The notes: generated by a model from the sequence alone, not told the origin. A stretch of DNA of 64,000 bases from Pomphorhynchus laevis (GCA_012934845.2 WNNJ02003379.1:1-64000); one strand, 5' to 3'; counted from the stretch's first letter, positions 32,312 to 44,612 are shown. Translations and numbers: made by a program.

Positions 32312-35241
32312 TCAAGCAGATAAATTGTTAAAATGGGATCGGATTTGTCGTTTGAAGCACTGCAGGGAAGTTGATTGGCGTATATGAATGGGCAGATGAT
32401 TCCACGATAGAGGAGCAGCCACCAACAAGGAGCGGAGTCCAAAGGAGGAAGTGTAGTTTGGGACATGTAAAAGAAGGGAAATACAGGAACGCAAGGAACA
32501 GTAAACAGGACGAGAATTATCAAGAAAAGGAAGGTTGAGAAATGAAGGAGTATGAAAAGTTACAAGGCGGAAAGCAACGATAAGAAGACGAATTTGAACA
32601 CGACAATAAATTGTAGGCAAATCGAGAGAAGCAAGATGGTAGGATGTATGATCAAAGCGACGAAGACGGAGGAGAATTCGGACAGCTGCGTTGACGATGC
32701 GTTGTAGGGGAAGAAGAGTGGATTTAGGTGAGTTGGAAAATAGACTAAGACAATAATCGAGTCTAGAAAAAAAGAGAGATGATATGAGAGTCATACAAGA
32801 AGGGAAATCGATCAATCTACGAACTTGACGGAGGTTGCGGAGTATCAAGGTAGATGAGCGTACTTTATCTCTAACGAAAGGTTTAAATGAAAGTCGGTTG
32901 TCAAAATGGAAGCCTAGGAAAACGAGATTATCAACGATAGGAAGAATTGTAGAATTTAATGATACGGAGGGAGGTTCGAAGCCGAGGTGTCGAGGTAGGA
33001 TCCACATAATTTTGGATTTATCAGGATTCAGAGAAAGGCGAAGGGAAGAAAGATGATTGGAAATTGAGACAAGACAGTCCGAAGCGGAAACACTAAGATC
33101 GTGAATACGATAAACAGGTGCATGAACATAGATGAGAATGTCATCAGCATATTGCATAACATGGAAGTTAAATTTATGAGAAATCGAAGACAAATCACCA
33201 AGAAGAAGAGAGCAAAGTATAGGGCCTAATACGGAGCCTTGTGGAACACCGGACGGAATGGACGAAGGATGGGAGAGAGAAGAGTTAGAATATACGCGAA
33301 ATATACTTTGATAGATATGAAGAAAACCATGATACAGTGGGTAAAGAGAAGCCATAATCATGACGAAGGCGATGGAGAAGAATCGAGTGATCGACGATGT
33401 CAAAAGCAGACGATAGATCAAGAGAAACTATGACACTACATAATTTATGATCGCGCGAGATGAGTAAGTCATTATAAACTTTAAGACAGGCAATTTCAGT
33501 AGAGTGATTAGAGCGAAAAGCGGCTTGGAAGGGAGGAAACAAGTTAGAGGAAAAGAGATATGTATTAACTTGCTTGAGAACGAGACGCTCAAGGAGTTTA
33601 GAGAGGGTTGGGAGAAGTGAAATAGGACGGTACGAAGATGGTAGTGAGGAGTCGATAGATTGCTTTTGATGAGAGGACGAACACTGGCGCATTTCCAGAC
33701 GGAAGGAAATGTACGGCTACGGATTGACGAGTTGAACAATGTGGTTAGGAAGGGTGAGATAGAGGAGCAGATATGTTTAAGCAAGTGAGTGGGAATTAGG
33801 TCAGAAGGAGAGGTTTTATTAGGTAATGACAGCAGAACCGAAGAAACTTCATCAGACGAAACAGAAAGAAAGTGGAACAGTTCTGGGAGGGAAGTATTTA
33901 AAGATAAGAGTGGGTACAAGGGGGCTATGGGTAGTATGAAAAGTAAATTAGATAACTTAGTTTGCAGATAAGAAGAAAATTCATCAGGATTTATATTACA
34001 AGAAGTAGATGATCGTGAAAGAATTGAGTTTAAGATTTTCCAATGAGATTTAGAGTTGGAAGATGACTCGAGTTGATTTCGCCAAAAGATAGTACGTTTA
34101 GTACGTATAAGAATAAGATGTGAACGGCGTAGAGAAAAGTAGGAATCACGGAGATTTGGAGGGAGTGAGTTGGGATACACACGAAATATATACACACGAC
34201 AAGTATACACACCAAAATATACACACGAAAAGAGTGACGGAGTCGACGCTTAGAAAGACTACAGTCAGAATCGAACCAGGGAGCATGGCGCAAGCGCTGA
34301 GAGCGTCGGAGTCGACTAGGCAGAAGTTTATTGATGATAGACATAACTTCAGAATCAAACATAATGCAGAGATCATTGGGAGAGAGATAGTTAAGAGGAA
34401 GTGAAAATAGTGAAGAATTGAGTAAGGCTGTGCAGAGAATAGGAATATCGAGAAGTTTCCAAGGTCGACTTGGTGTGGATATTGGTGGAGGCGGAGAAGG
34501 AGGACGGGGACGAGTAAGAGTATGAGTGACAAGGAAATGATCGGACAAACCAGGATCAGTAATTGACAAGGAGGTATAGTCATTGAAGCAGTTAGGAACA
34601 GCAATGATGTCGAGAGCACCGCCGAGAATATGAGTTGGGCTTGTTGAAAGTAATTTATAGTTAAAATCAGAAAAAAGATTAGTTAAAGTGATAGAGTCAG
34701 AGTCAGACGGGCGATCAAGACGAATGTTAAAGTCACTGAGAACAAAAGAAGGAGTATAAGACAATGAACAGTGAGACATTAGATCTGCAAGGTCGTTAAA
34801 GAAGATACGTGATGGGGCAACTGAACCTGGACGGTATACAATCACAAGTTCCAGAGGGAAAGGCGTTGATAATCTGCATATGAGTAATGCGAACGAAGTG
34901 TAACGGATGTTAACGTTGATTTTAAGTAAAGACATTGGGTGACGAGCAATGGCAATAATACCGCCATGGTTAGACGCAGTAGATGTATGAGATGTAATTT
35001 GACGAGCTGATTCAACTAGAGAACAACCAGAGCGACATAGACGATGAATAGCAAGATCGTCGGAGTCAGAGTACCAGGATTCGGTAATGCAGAGAATATC
35101 GATAGATAATTGATCGAAGATATCGAGAAGCATATCAGCTTTATGAAGAATGGAGCGAGTATTGAATAGACTAAGACGGAAAGTATGCTTAGGAGCGAGA
35201 TCGACTAGCGAAGAAGACAAGGGGGAGAGATGGGACGCCAT
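32312..35241 (-). pseudogene. LINE subfamily B ORF2 (APE endonuclease, RT), few breaks
   Basis: From the ATG at 35241: LSLFNTRSILHKADMLLDIF, CITESWYSDSDDLAIHR, LVIVYRPGSVAPSRIFF, LSDFNIRLDRPSDSDS (403 residues open). The RT follows in frames 34210-33428, 33692-33285 and 33421-32312: PSSYRPISLLPTLSKLLERL, LDLSSAFDIVDHSILL, SGVPQGSVLGPILCSLLLGD, catalytic MQYADDILIYVHAP, and a full C-terminus ending FKRQIRSHFNNLSA. All catalytic blocks are readable with about three frame breaks, so this is one of the better-preserved LINEs here. Confidence 0.88.
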
Positions 35242-35249
35242 CGAATTTT

Positions 35250-36529
35250 TGGCCTTGTGTGAAGAACGTGAAAATTTCCGTTGATTTTACGTATAGATAA
35301 GGATGACTCGCCGTTTGTTTCACGTCGATGTAAAACAATGCGAGCTAAATTGAGCTGGGCAATATCAGAAGGGGAGCGGTCAGGAAAGATACGGCAAGTA
35401 GATGAAGTGGTAAGAAGTTTAAAACGTTGGGAGAGTACCGAAGAGGCATGTGAACTATGTCGGAAAACGATTTTTAAGAGTGGAGGACTGAGATGATTAG
35501 ATTTAGTGGATTTGTTTAAACGAATAAAGGATACAGGAGCAATATTATTGAAGAGTGATGGGTTATCATCAGGAAGAATGGTTGCTAGGATAGACCTGAA
35601 AGCAGATACATCATCATCGAGGCGAGATTGTGGAGAAGCAGATTCGGAAAGCTTTAAGTTTGATATGATTATACAGCGATCGCGCGAAGGAAAACGATTT
35701 CGTGGATGTGGTGGACGGACAGAGCTGGTAGGAGTCGAGGTAGATGAGCAGATAGAAGTGGAAATGACAGGGGTGCTTGATAAAGAATTAATATTGGTTG
35801 GAGCAAGTGTGACAGGAGCGGGGTGTTGAATCGGTTGATCAGAGATGTGACTCGATATGATTTTAAATGAAGTATGTAAATTATTTGGAAGTGTTACGTG
35901 GAGGTAGATTAAGGAGAATTAAAATAGGTTGGGGCATGAGTGACAGGAATGGAGTGTTGAATCAGTTGATCAGAAATGTTACTAGAAATGATTTTGATGG
36001 AAGGGTGTAAATTATTGAGAGGTGATACAGGGGAGGTCGAGTAAGGAGTACGTGAGGAGAATAAAGAAGTTTGAGATTTATTTAGATTGGGGGAGGAATA
36101 GGAAAGAGGAGGTACGAGATGAAAAGCTTTACCGTTAGCATTGTTAGAATGAGAAAGATTAATGGAAGTTTGGTACGTAGTTGAACGAGGAGTGTTTGAA
36201 AGAGTAGGTTCCATAATGGGATTATAAGATGCGAAGTCAGGTGTTGATGCGAGGGAAACATCTAAAACAGCATTGGTCTGAGTGGTCGTGTGTGATACAG
36301 GAGTAGAAGAGCAGGATAACTGTAGTAGTCGTGCTGCTGTACAAAAACCGCATGTGAACTGTTTACGTTTATACACCGAGTGGTCGGATATTTTAACACG
36401 AACAAGTGTCCATACATCACAATCTTTGGAATCGCATCCAACTTCAAAGCTGGTATAACCATCATTGCATTCCGATGTGGAAGACTCTTGATCAGGAACA
36501 GGGATCTGAGATCGCGCTTTTTTAGGCAT
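35250..36529 (-). pseudogene. LINE subfamily B ORF1 protein, broken
   Basis: Starts MPKKARSQIPVPDQESSTSE. The half-PHD-like finger reads CDSKDCDVWTLVRV ... FTCGFCTAARLL, equivalent to the finger in family A. A Ser/Thr/Pro-rich middle follows. The C-terminal part (RNRFPSRDRCIII, SPPLLKIVFRHSSHASSVLS, ESSLSIRKINGNFHVLHT) lies in another frame from about 35820 down to 35250. A segment of about 115 bases is imperfectly repeated (35823-35880 and 35925-36020). Confidence 0.7.
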
Positions 36530-36679
36530 GATCTTTTATCGATAGATTAAGCTCAATCAGCGAGCGTAGCGAGCGGAACTGACAGGAATAATCTGGAATG
36601 TAAATAGTTTATTAAGCAGCCAAAAAAGTTCAAACTAGTACAAACATTATAATGTTGAGGGCCTTAGGACTTTGCTAAA

Positions 36680-39060
36680 TGAGGGAATAGCAAATGGTTT
36701 AATAATTGCGATATACTTATTCTGGTAAAAACATTACTAACTGACAAAATATCGATCGATGGATTTTACACTTTCGAAACTCCAGCGGTAATTAAGCCTA
36801 GAGGACGGCCTTTTGGGGGAATTATAGTTGCGATCAACCTTCCCTTGATAAGTGTGTCATCCGAGAGTTTGATTATTCTAGAGCAGTCGATTATCCTTAA
36901 ATACTAAACATTGCTTCATATTTTATTCCCACACTTAAAGTGGCGGACATTATTAATGATAATATGCCAAAACTATTGCCGCTCACCCACAGCTTAAAGC
37001 CTACTATAATATCAGAAGATTTTAATGCTAGATATGGTGCGACTATTTAAGATAAGATGTCTTTATTAAAGGAATATCTCGAATCGCAAAACTTTGAACT
37101 ACATATACCTGAAGATAAATGATCGTACGAATCTTGGAATGAAAGAAGTTGCGTGGATATGGTATTCTCGAGCATTCCGGTTGTAAAAATGCAGCTTGAA
37201 CTATCGTTTGTCTGGTTACTTATACACAAGCATAAGCCAGTATCGTGTGTGTTTGGAGAAGAGATACCTTTAAAGGTTTTCTCTAAACCCATGCAACCGT
37301 GCCGAATTGTCTGTAAAAGTAGGATCAATATTGATAGGATCGATCATATAAATTGGTAATAGCAGGAGATCTTTCCGAAGTGCTTTGCCAGGCGTCAGGG
37401 TCGGTGACGAAGGTAGGGTTACACTATATCGAGCATGTTTTTGATAATTTGATCCTATCAATCATCCCTTCGACTCATCAGAAATACTAAAATCATTAAG
37501 CAATATGAAAAACAAAAAAGCGACAGGGCCAGACGGCCTATGTATAGAACATGTACGCACATCTTTTCTATTATTAGCCAATTACTGGATATTGATTTTC
37601 AACAAACTACTAATGGGGTCGAAGCTACCTATATCGTGAAACGACTGTATAATTAAGAGGTTATACAAAGGTTCGAGATCTTTAAGCGATATGAACTCAT
37701 ATAGAGGGATCACACCACTTAATCACTCGTATAAATTAGTGGCTGCACGTTTAATCACATTTCGCAGTGGAATTATCCCACAAGAACAATATGGATTTCG
37801 TCCTAATAGATCAACCATAGATGCCTTAGGTGAAGTGCACTCGAGGGTAAAGAAATGTTTCAATTTAAGTCGTTCACTGTACGCTATATTCATAGATTTT
37901 CAAAAGGCATTTGATTCAGTCAATCGAACAATATTGCTTGAAAAACTGGCCTTTAAAGTATGCATTGCGGGTAACATCCTAACATTAATCCATGAGTTAC
38001 TTAAACCATGCTGTATGAGAATATTTGATGGACTACGTTCATCGAATGATTTTACAATAGACAAAGGAGTATTGCAAAGTGACCCATTAAGTCATCTACT
38101 CTTTTATTTTTTCTTATGAATCTGCCTTCATTTATTTGCAAGCAATTACCTTATGTAAGCTGTGTATTGTACGCAAATGATCTTGTCATAATGGCGCCTA
38201 ATGTAAGCTCGGCACAAAGTGCACTTAATCGCTTGAGAGACTATTGTACTTGCAATCAGCTAGAGGTAAATATATCCAAATCGTAAGTAATGAAGTTTAG
38301 GAAGGGTGGACGTCTTACTCGTAAAGACTATTTGATTTATGATGATATTCCCTCGGAGTTCTTCAATAGTTATAAATATTTGGGTATTTTGATGACTTTG
38401 CTATGGTCTTTTAAGAAACATTTAGAGTTAAAAGCGCCCAAGATTGCTTTAGCAACCTCGTATGCTAATAACTTAAATGCGTTACCATTTAAGGATGCCT
38501 TCGTCATTCAAGGAGGCCTTCGTTTTAAGTCCGGCCATCATTCTGGCCGGACTTATTGGCTATGAACTATGATCAGATTGATCGTTGTAAATTAGATTCT
38601 TGAGGCGCATCCTTGGCATTTCTGTAAAGACGTCATCCACAGTAGTCGCAACCTTATCGAGAATAAACTTATGCGGTATGCAGCTAAAAAATTCTGTTAG
38701 ACTTCCTGTAGAATTTTTAAGAAATAACAACAGTTTTCAGGAAAAAACTATCACCGGTAGACCCTGAATATTTTATAATGCCGGCGTATACACAATATAA
38801 ATGGATGAATGCAAGAGCTTTTAAACGACCATTAATTTAACGGGCGTCTGTTAATAGATACCATGATAAGATCTGCAAAATTAAGTTATCCTGTCATCTT
38901 AAAAGAACGAACTGTGTTTGTTGGTACTGTGATCGTAGCTGCGAATTCTTACTTCACATATTTGTTTGTCTATATCTCGTAAACGTTCCCTTGAGTTGTG
39001 TAGATAGGTTAGGTTAGCTATATGCTTTGCCCATCATCGATGCTTCACAACACTGCATAA
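36680..39060 (+). pseudogene. LINE family D (APE endonuclease and RT), broken
   Basis: Endonuclease traces: KPRGRPFGGIIVAINLP, ISEDFNARYG, CVDMVFSSIP. RT: NNMKNKKATGPDGLCIEHVR, MNSYRGITPLNHSYKLVAAR, QEQYGFRPNRSTIDALGEVH, YAIFIDFQKAFDSVNRTILL, a DKGVLQSDPLS block, then CVLYANDLVIM (catalytic box changed to YAND), MKFRKGGRLTRKDYLIYDD and NSYKYLGILMTL. A Cys/His cluster (NCVCWYCDRSCEFLLH) near 38920 fits the C-terminal knuckle of I/R1-type LINEs. At least five breaks and an altered active site, so dead. Confidence 0.7.
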
Positions 39061-39509
39061 GTAAAGAATTGGTTGTCAAACATTATGGTCAGATGAAATG
39101 TGGCGCTTACGATTGAATAACACACAAAATTATTGAAATTGATATATTTTCCTTTTTTGGTCTTTTTCTGTTTTGCTCCAAACCGTGAGGTATAGTGGGC
39201 TTAATAACACTCTTCATTACCATAATAATATATATTTATTAAATATTATTATATATTATTATATATTGGATGCGCACTCATCCGGTGTAATTCCTGGTGC
39301 ATAAGGAAGTCCTCACTACTTAATAAACCAAGAAGCTACTATGGACAAGATGCAACTGGACCTGCGTTGGGAGATTTTACGAAGTGAAGCAATTTTATTT
39401 GTACAGAACAGAAATATGACTGACTAAATGACCCATTTGCGCGAATCTTGTATTGTGTTAAAATAAATAAATTTAAATTAAAGAATTATTCTTGCAAGGC
39501 TTAGCCATA
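39061..39509. other. No gene seen
   Basis: AT-rich, with a short ATATTATTATATATTATTAT stretch near 39230-39270. It probably contains the 3' end of family D, but the end is not identifiable. Confidence 0.4.
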
Positions 39510-40169
39510 AGGCTATTTTGCCTGATCACAGTTCGAAAAAAATGAAACTAAAAAATAAGAAACGAAGAAAAAGAAGTCAACAAGGAAAAAAAGAACAAAT
39601 AACTGCAAATATGTCCATGAATCGTTTATCGTCTTCTTAATTATCCATGTCTTCAATTTTATTTGAACAAATGCATACATCGGGCAAAGCAATTTCCTCA
39701 GGCAGATAATTCCACATATTAAGTACCCTGTGCGGTAGTCTCCAGCATTTTGGATGCCTATCATGCCTTGTTTTATAGACAATTTTGCTGTGACCTCTCA
39801 AAATCGACTAATGTAATGTGATCGAACCACTCGGATAACCGTCCAACCGGTATACAAGCGTATACATTCCAATCAAGTCAAGAAACAAAAATCGTAATGA
39901 TATCGGTTGAATTCTTAGCAAATCTAATTGAGATGTAATCTAATCTCGCATAAAGGAGAGCCTCGCCTTAGGACTTACTCTATATCTGTCCTTTCTTGTT
40001 TGGTGAACGGAAAAGAAGCCTGAATTGCATACTCTAAATTCGGACGAACCAACGTGTTGAACACATTTATAAATACATTAGTGGTATTTTACGAGAAAAT
40101 GAGAGATTTCCGTGTGAAATTTTGTTATCTCAATGTGGCAGCCATGAAAGAAGCGACAAAACAATAACT

Positions 40170-40252
40170 AATAGCGTTTCGTCATTATTTTTACTCATCA
40201 GTGGAAGGTACCGCCAACTACTGAATGCAGAGGAAGACCGGCAGACGGCACG
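40170..40252 (-). ncRNA. Hammerhead ribozyme candidate, unit 1
   Basis: CTGATGA, then a GT..AC stem II shortened by a point change, and GAAAC. The upstream CCGTC matches the cleavage position of the unit 2 ribozyme. Stem III has one mismatch relative to unit 2. Confidence 0.6.
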
Positions 40253-40472
40253 AGTATGTCAAAACACATATAGAGCTAGAAAATTTCTATTAAACTAGAT
40301 ATTTATTACATGCTTCACCAAAAGGATCATTAGCTAAGAGCACGGGCTAATGCCAACGCATTCTCGCTATTTATCTGCCAACTTTATTATATTTTACGAG
40401 AAAATGAGATTTCCGTGGGAAATTTTATTATATCGATGTGGTAGTTACGAACGAATCGACAAAGCACTAACT

Positions 40473-40555
40473 AATACCGTTTCGTCATTATTTTGACTCA
40501 TCAGTGACAGGTACCTACTAAAACTGGATGCAGAGGAGAATCGCCAGACGGCATG
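40473..40555 (-). ncRNA. Hammerhead ribozyme candidate, unit 2 (best copy, type III topology)
   Basis: The - strand core is CTGATGA, stem II GTC/GAC with an 8-base loop, GAAAC. Upstream ATGCCGT pairs with ACGGTAT downstream of GAA to make a 7-bp stem III, placing the cleavage dinucleotide UC directly after it. TGGCG and TGTCA pair as stem I. Every invariant core base is present. Open stem III with closed stem I makes this type III. Confidence 0.75.
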
Positions 40556-41597
40556 AGTATGTCAAAACGCACATAGAGCTAGAAAAATTCTAGCAAACTA
40601 AGTATTTATTATTTTACAAAATTTTCCACGGAAATCTCTCATTTTCTCGTAAAATATAATAAAGTTAAAATATAAATAGAGAGAATGCACTGGCATTAGC
40701 CAGTGCTCTTGGCTAATGATCCTATTGATGAAGCATGTAATAAATACATAGTTTGCTAGAAACTTTCTAGCTCTATGTATGTTTTGACATACTCGTGTCA
40801 TCTGCCGGTATTAATTTATCGTTTTGTCGATTCTCTCGTGGCTGCCATATCGATAAAACATTAGTGGTAATCTTAAGGAAGGAGTTCTTTACAATATAGT
40901 GCACGAGTAGCGCTTTTTATTGCTCTTTCACTATTACGTTTAGTTTTTGATAATGCCCGGAAGAAAATTCCCAAATCCCTATGATGTCATACTTCAGTGA
41001 GACGAACGTCACCTATATGATATGTAAAATTATTGGATTTTTTACCCATCCTCATAAGTATACACTTATCAACGTTAAGATGTAATCCAAAAGAGCGGCA
41101 TCAATCATAAACTCGATCAGTCTGCCTGTAAAGATTTACAGTCATCAATATCTCATAGTACAAATTTTAAGATCATCAGCGAATTCAAGTTAGTGTTCTC
41201 AAAACGTAAGAGTAAATCGTTAAGGAACGTGATGAATAATAGGGGACCTAGAGTAGAACCACTAGGGACACCTGCCAACATACCTCTTTCTGCAGATAAA
41301 GACTCACCAACTCTTACCTTAAACGTACGCAATGAAAGAAACTTTTTAATCCTAGAACAGATTACACGAGGGACGCCGTAGTGAAATAAGAGTTACACAA
41401 GACCTTTATGTGGAACAAGATCAAAGGCTTTTGAAAAATCTATAAATACTACGTCGAGACAAAGTACTGAGCTTAGTACTTCCATCCAACTCTTTCGCAC
41501 GGTAAGCAAGTTAGATATACATGAACGGTCTTGTCTAAATCCGTGTTGGGAATCAGTAAGAATGCTGTTAAAGTTTAGATGCTCGAGTAGCCTTTTA

Positions 41598-41883
41598 TAG
41601 GCGCACTTCATTTGGTGAGATTATTGTGATTAACGTTATCAAGTTAAGTGAAGTTGAGGTAAGAGCGATAGTGAGATAAAATGCAAAAATTATTTTTAGG
41701 GCTGTAAAAAGTAGAACGTTAGCAAACAAATCAATGTGTGCATGATGAAGATGGGTTCTGAATAGATGGTACGAAACGGGTGAGAAGAGAGAAATTAATA
41801 GGGATGACTGAAAATGGCGTTACCACGATAAAAGTTTGAATCGAAGGAGTAATCAAATCCATTTAATAAAACTTGAAAAATTT
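41598..41883. repeat. 290-bp dispersed repeat, copy 2 of 2
   Basis: Nearly identical to 28122-28412. Here it runs straight into the 3' end of a family A LINE (41893), whereas copy 1 has a 270-base spacer. Confidence 0.9.
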
Positions 41884-41892
41884 AATAAAAAA

Positions 41893-42415
41893 AGATTTAT
41901 TTGACGTGGCAAGTGCGTGCCAGCGCACGCTTACATGACCACAACAAACCAAAAATCTAAATCATGCTTTGAGGAGGTGGGTACGGAGGCGGCATTTAAA
42001 TGTAATAAAGGAGGGAGCGCTACGGAAGTCGAGTGGGAGCTGATTCCAGGCGATTGGGGAGGCGACGAGGAAGTATCGGAGACCGTAATTGTTAGAGTAA
42101 TTGGGAACATAGAGTAAGAGGGAATTCAGGAACGCAGTGATAGAAAAGTGGGCCGAGTGTAGTCTAAGAAATATAGATTGATGAAAGATGGGGAGCCCAC
42201 AGCGATGAGATGAAAAATGATAAGGCGGATTTGGATGCGAATGTGGATTGTCGAACAGGAGAGTTGGGCAAGATATGTGGATGTGTGGTCAAAGCGACGG
42301 AGACGTAGGATCACTCGAACGGTGGAGTTGATGATACGTTGTAGGGGTAGGATGATGGATTTTGGATAATTGGCGAAAAGACTGAGGCAGTAATCGATTT
42401 TAGAGAAAAGTAATC
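41893..42415 (-). mobile_element. LINE family A, copy 3, 3' fragment
   Basis: About 520 bases covering the ORF2 C-terminus (ILRLRRFDHTSTYLAQLSC, VGSPSFINLYFLDYTRPTF) and 3' UTR with the stem-loop at 41915-41930. 5'-truncated at about 42415; small frame breaks. Confidence 0.88.
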
Positions 42416-43299
42416 GACATATTTTTGGACAGTTCCTGGAGATCTGTTAAATTGTTCTGACAACTTTATTTAAACTTTTATATTTTTTTACTGATATAAT
42501 TGTCGCCTTAAATGATTACACTTTAATAATCGTTGCTTTATCCTTTAGTGAGTAATATTAAATTACCCCTTAACAAGTGAAGAATTCCTCTTTTAATGAT
42601 GAATTTTAATCGTAATTTTAAAGTTTTCTTGTTCTTAACTTACACTTTTTATAAATAATTTTCGTATTTTGTATTTTTCGTACAACTAAGTGATATGTCA
42701 TGTGACACTAACCGCTAAATGTGCATCTATGTAGTTTTCGCAAAACTACCTTAAGCATCGACAGTCATAAATTAATTGGAAACCACACATAGTGAGACAA
42801 TATTTTTTATATTTTTGACAAATTACATTTTAAATAGTTCCTTCAAATAGGCCATAATCAATTTTAAGCGTTATGTCATCATGAATTGTCGTTATGTTCC
42901 GTTTAGATTCGATCAAATAAGACAAAAGTTTGTAAAAAAAATATAAGTTCGATTGGTCGCAAACACTTTAGTGCACTTTGCGCTCCAGATAAAAATACTG
43001 TACTTAATGAATTATAAAAATAATGTACTTTTATGCAATCGATATCTATAAATATTGAGCTGAGAGTGTGAAAACAATAAAATTATATAAAAAATATTTT
43101 TTTCAGTGCACGTCCTACACATATTTGAATTTCAAGAATTTATATCGAGGTATTTTAATTTCATAAAAAATGTCTTTTTTCATTTTGAGCGTTATGATTA
43201 AGTTTATTACGATTTCGTGAAAATGTTTGGCTACCTAATAATAAAAGTCTACTAACAATGGTCTATTTTGTGGTTTCGGATTAATTTATACATGGTATA
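42416..43299. other. AT-rich sequence, no gene seen
   Basis: No motif or long frame on either strand. It may be old target DNA between insertions. Confidence 0.5.
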
Positions 43300-43521
43300 C
43301 AGAGGTTTTCATTATTATAGATCACTTTTCCCATTATTATAGATCACTTTTCCCATTATTATAGATCACTTTTCCCATTATTATAGATCACTTTTCCCAT
43401 TATTATAGATCATTTTTCCCATTATTATAGATCACTTTTCTCATTATTATAGATCACTTTTCCCATTATTATAGATCACTTTTCTCATTATTATTTTTAT
43501 AGTTTAAAAAAATTACCCCAT

Positions 43522-44612
43522 ATGGAATTCCTTTTTGATCAAGAAAGTGATGAATTAGAAAAAGAAGATAATGAAAACTCAATACCCAACGAGGGCGATC
43601 TATTGGAAAGAAAGATAAAACAATCTATTACAAAGAATACAATAGAATGCTTTTTGGGTCTTCTAGGCAATAATTACAAAATAAAAGACATGGCCCCTGT
43701 GCTCAATCTTTCGATAGTTACTATAAGAAGGATATATAAAAGGTATCTTGCAGGGGATTACGTTGATTTATCAACATTTAAAACTGCTGGTCAAAAAAAA
43801 TCAGATACTAGAAAAGACCATAGTCATGAGAAAAATATTATAGCATCAGAACTTGCTCTAAACCCTTGTACGACACTAAAAGCAATGAGTGAGAAACTTT
43901 TGATACATAACCCCGTCGGTTGTTATTCAACATCTAAAGTATCACGCATAATCAAGGACATGGATTATTCAAGAAAGTCCTTGACTTTAATTCCTATTAA
44001 TAGAAATAGTAATGAAAACAAAAACGTAAGAGCTCAGTATGCAGCCTCTTTATCTAATATTGATGACAATCAGCTTATTTTTTAGATGAAACGGGTTTTA
44101 ATTTACACACCTATCAGAATTATGGATACTCCCCAAAAAACACGAAATGTTACATCAATGTACCTAATGGTAAGGGAACGAATATATCTGTACTGTGTGC
44201 AATTACTAATCAAGGAATACTCGCATTTAAAGTCAAGGTGGGAAGTTTTAAGTCCGTTGATATGGTAGACTTCATTGATACGCAACTGCCACAGCTAAAC
44301 CAAAATGAACGAAAATATATCGTTATGGACAATGCCTCCATACATAAAACAGCTACCGTGAAAGCATCTCTTGCTCGTCGTAATTATATTCATAAGCTTC
44401 TACCTCCCTATTCTCCTCAATTGAATCCGATAGAGGAATTTTTCTCGTCGTTCAAGTCAAGAGTCAAACAACAAAATACTTCTTCTAATAGTGAAGAGCT
44501 TATCGGTACGGTTAATAGTGTGCTTATAGAAGGAGAATTCAGGTTGGAGGGTTATTACAATCATATGCGTATTTGGGTTGAAAAGGCAGCTGCAAGAATT
44601 GATTTCATTTGA
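43522..44612 (+). pseudogene. Tc1/mariner-type DD34E transposase, one frame break
   Basis: From ATG 43522 the first 187 residues contain a helix-turn-helix (YKIKDMAPVLNLSIVTIRRI) for binding the ends. At 44077-44085 the frame meets TAG after a run of six T; the next frame continues LDETGFNLHTYQNYGYSPKN, then PNGKGTNISVLCAITNQGIL, IVMDNASIHK and PPYSPQLNPIEEFFSSFK. The catalytic triad is LDET, MDNA and NPIEE, with 34 residues between the second Asp and the Glu. One T fewer than required in the run accounts for the break; the whole C-terminal part to 44612 is otherwise open. A -1 slip on the T run would bypass the stop, but that is only a possibility. Confidence 0.88.

Larger units (their letters stand above)
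32255..36545 (-). mobile_element. LINE family A relative (subfamily B), nearly full length
   Basis: It has the same two-ORF plan as family A but is clearly diverged: ORF1 36529-35250, ORF2 35241-about 32312, and 3' stem-loop 32266-32282 with changed but complementary stem bases. The 5' end near 36545 abuts unrelated sequence. A short repeat rich in CGTGTGTATA lies inside ORF2 (about 34170-34240) and is probably a local expansion. Confidence 0.88.
40087..40857 (-). mobile_element. Hammerhead-bearing mobile repeat with 12-bp target duplication
   Basis: Two direct units (from 40087 and 40391, about 305 bases apart) are followed by a truncated inverted unit (about 40616-40857). ACATTAGTGGTA occurs at 40075-40086 and 40858-40869, i.e. 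a 12-bp duplication of LINE sequence at each edge. Each direct unit holds a hammerhead core on the - strand. No protein is encoded. Direct plus inverted partial units are typical of PLE insertions; a small non-coding ribozyme repeat also recalls retrozymes. Confidence 0.85.
39510..41598 (-). mobile_element. CR1-like LINE (family E) fragment split by a hammerhead element
   Basis: The - strand from 41598 reads LTDSQHGFRQDRSCISNLLT, VVFIDFSKAFDLVPHKGLV, AGVPSGSTLGPLLFITFLND and LNVDKCILMRMGKK to about 40870. After the insertion it resumes with VFNTLVRPNLEYAIQASFPF and the C-terminal block DYRTGYLICGIICLRKLLCP to about 39513. It is 5'-truncated at the 290-bp repeat (41598) and has several stops. 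It is the same broad group as the LINEs at 57-64 kb. Confidence 0.8.

Noticed and set aside
35281-35829. Two + strand frames of 71 and 107 residues
   Set aside because: They are shadows of the LINE subfamily B ORF1 on the - strand, where the recognised motifs lie.
43300-43500. Regularly spaced repeats resembling a CRISPR array
   Set aside because: The 22-bp units are directly contiguous without unique spacers and form the end of a DNA transposon in animal DNA.
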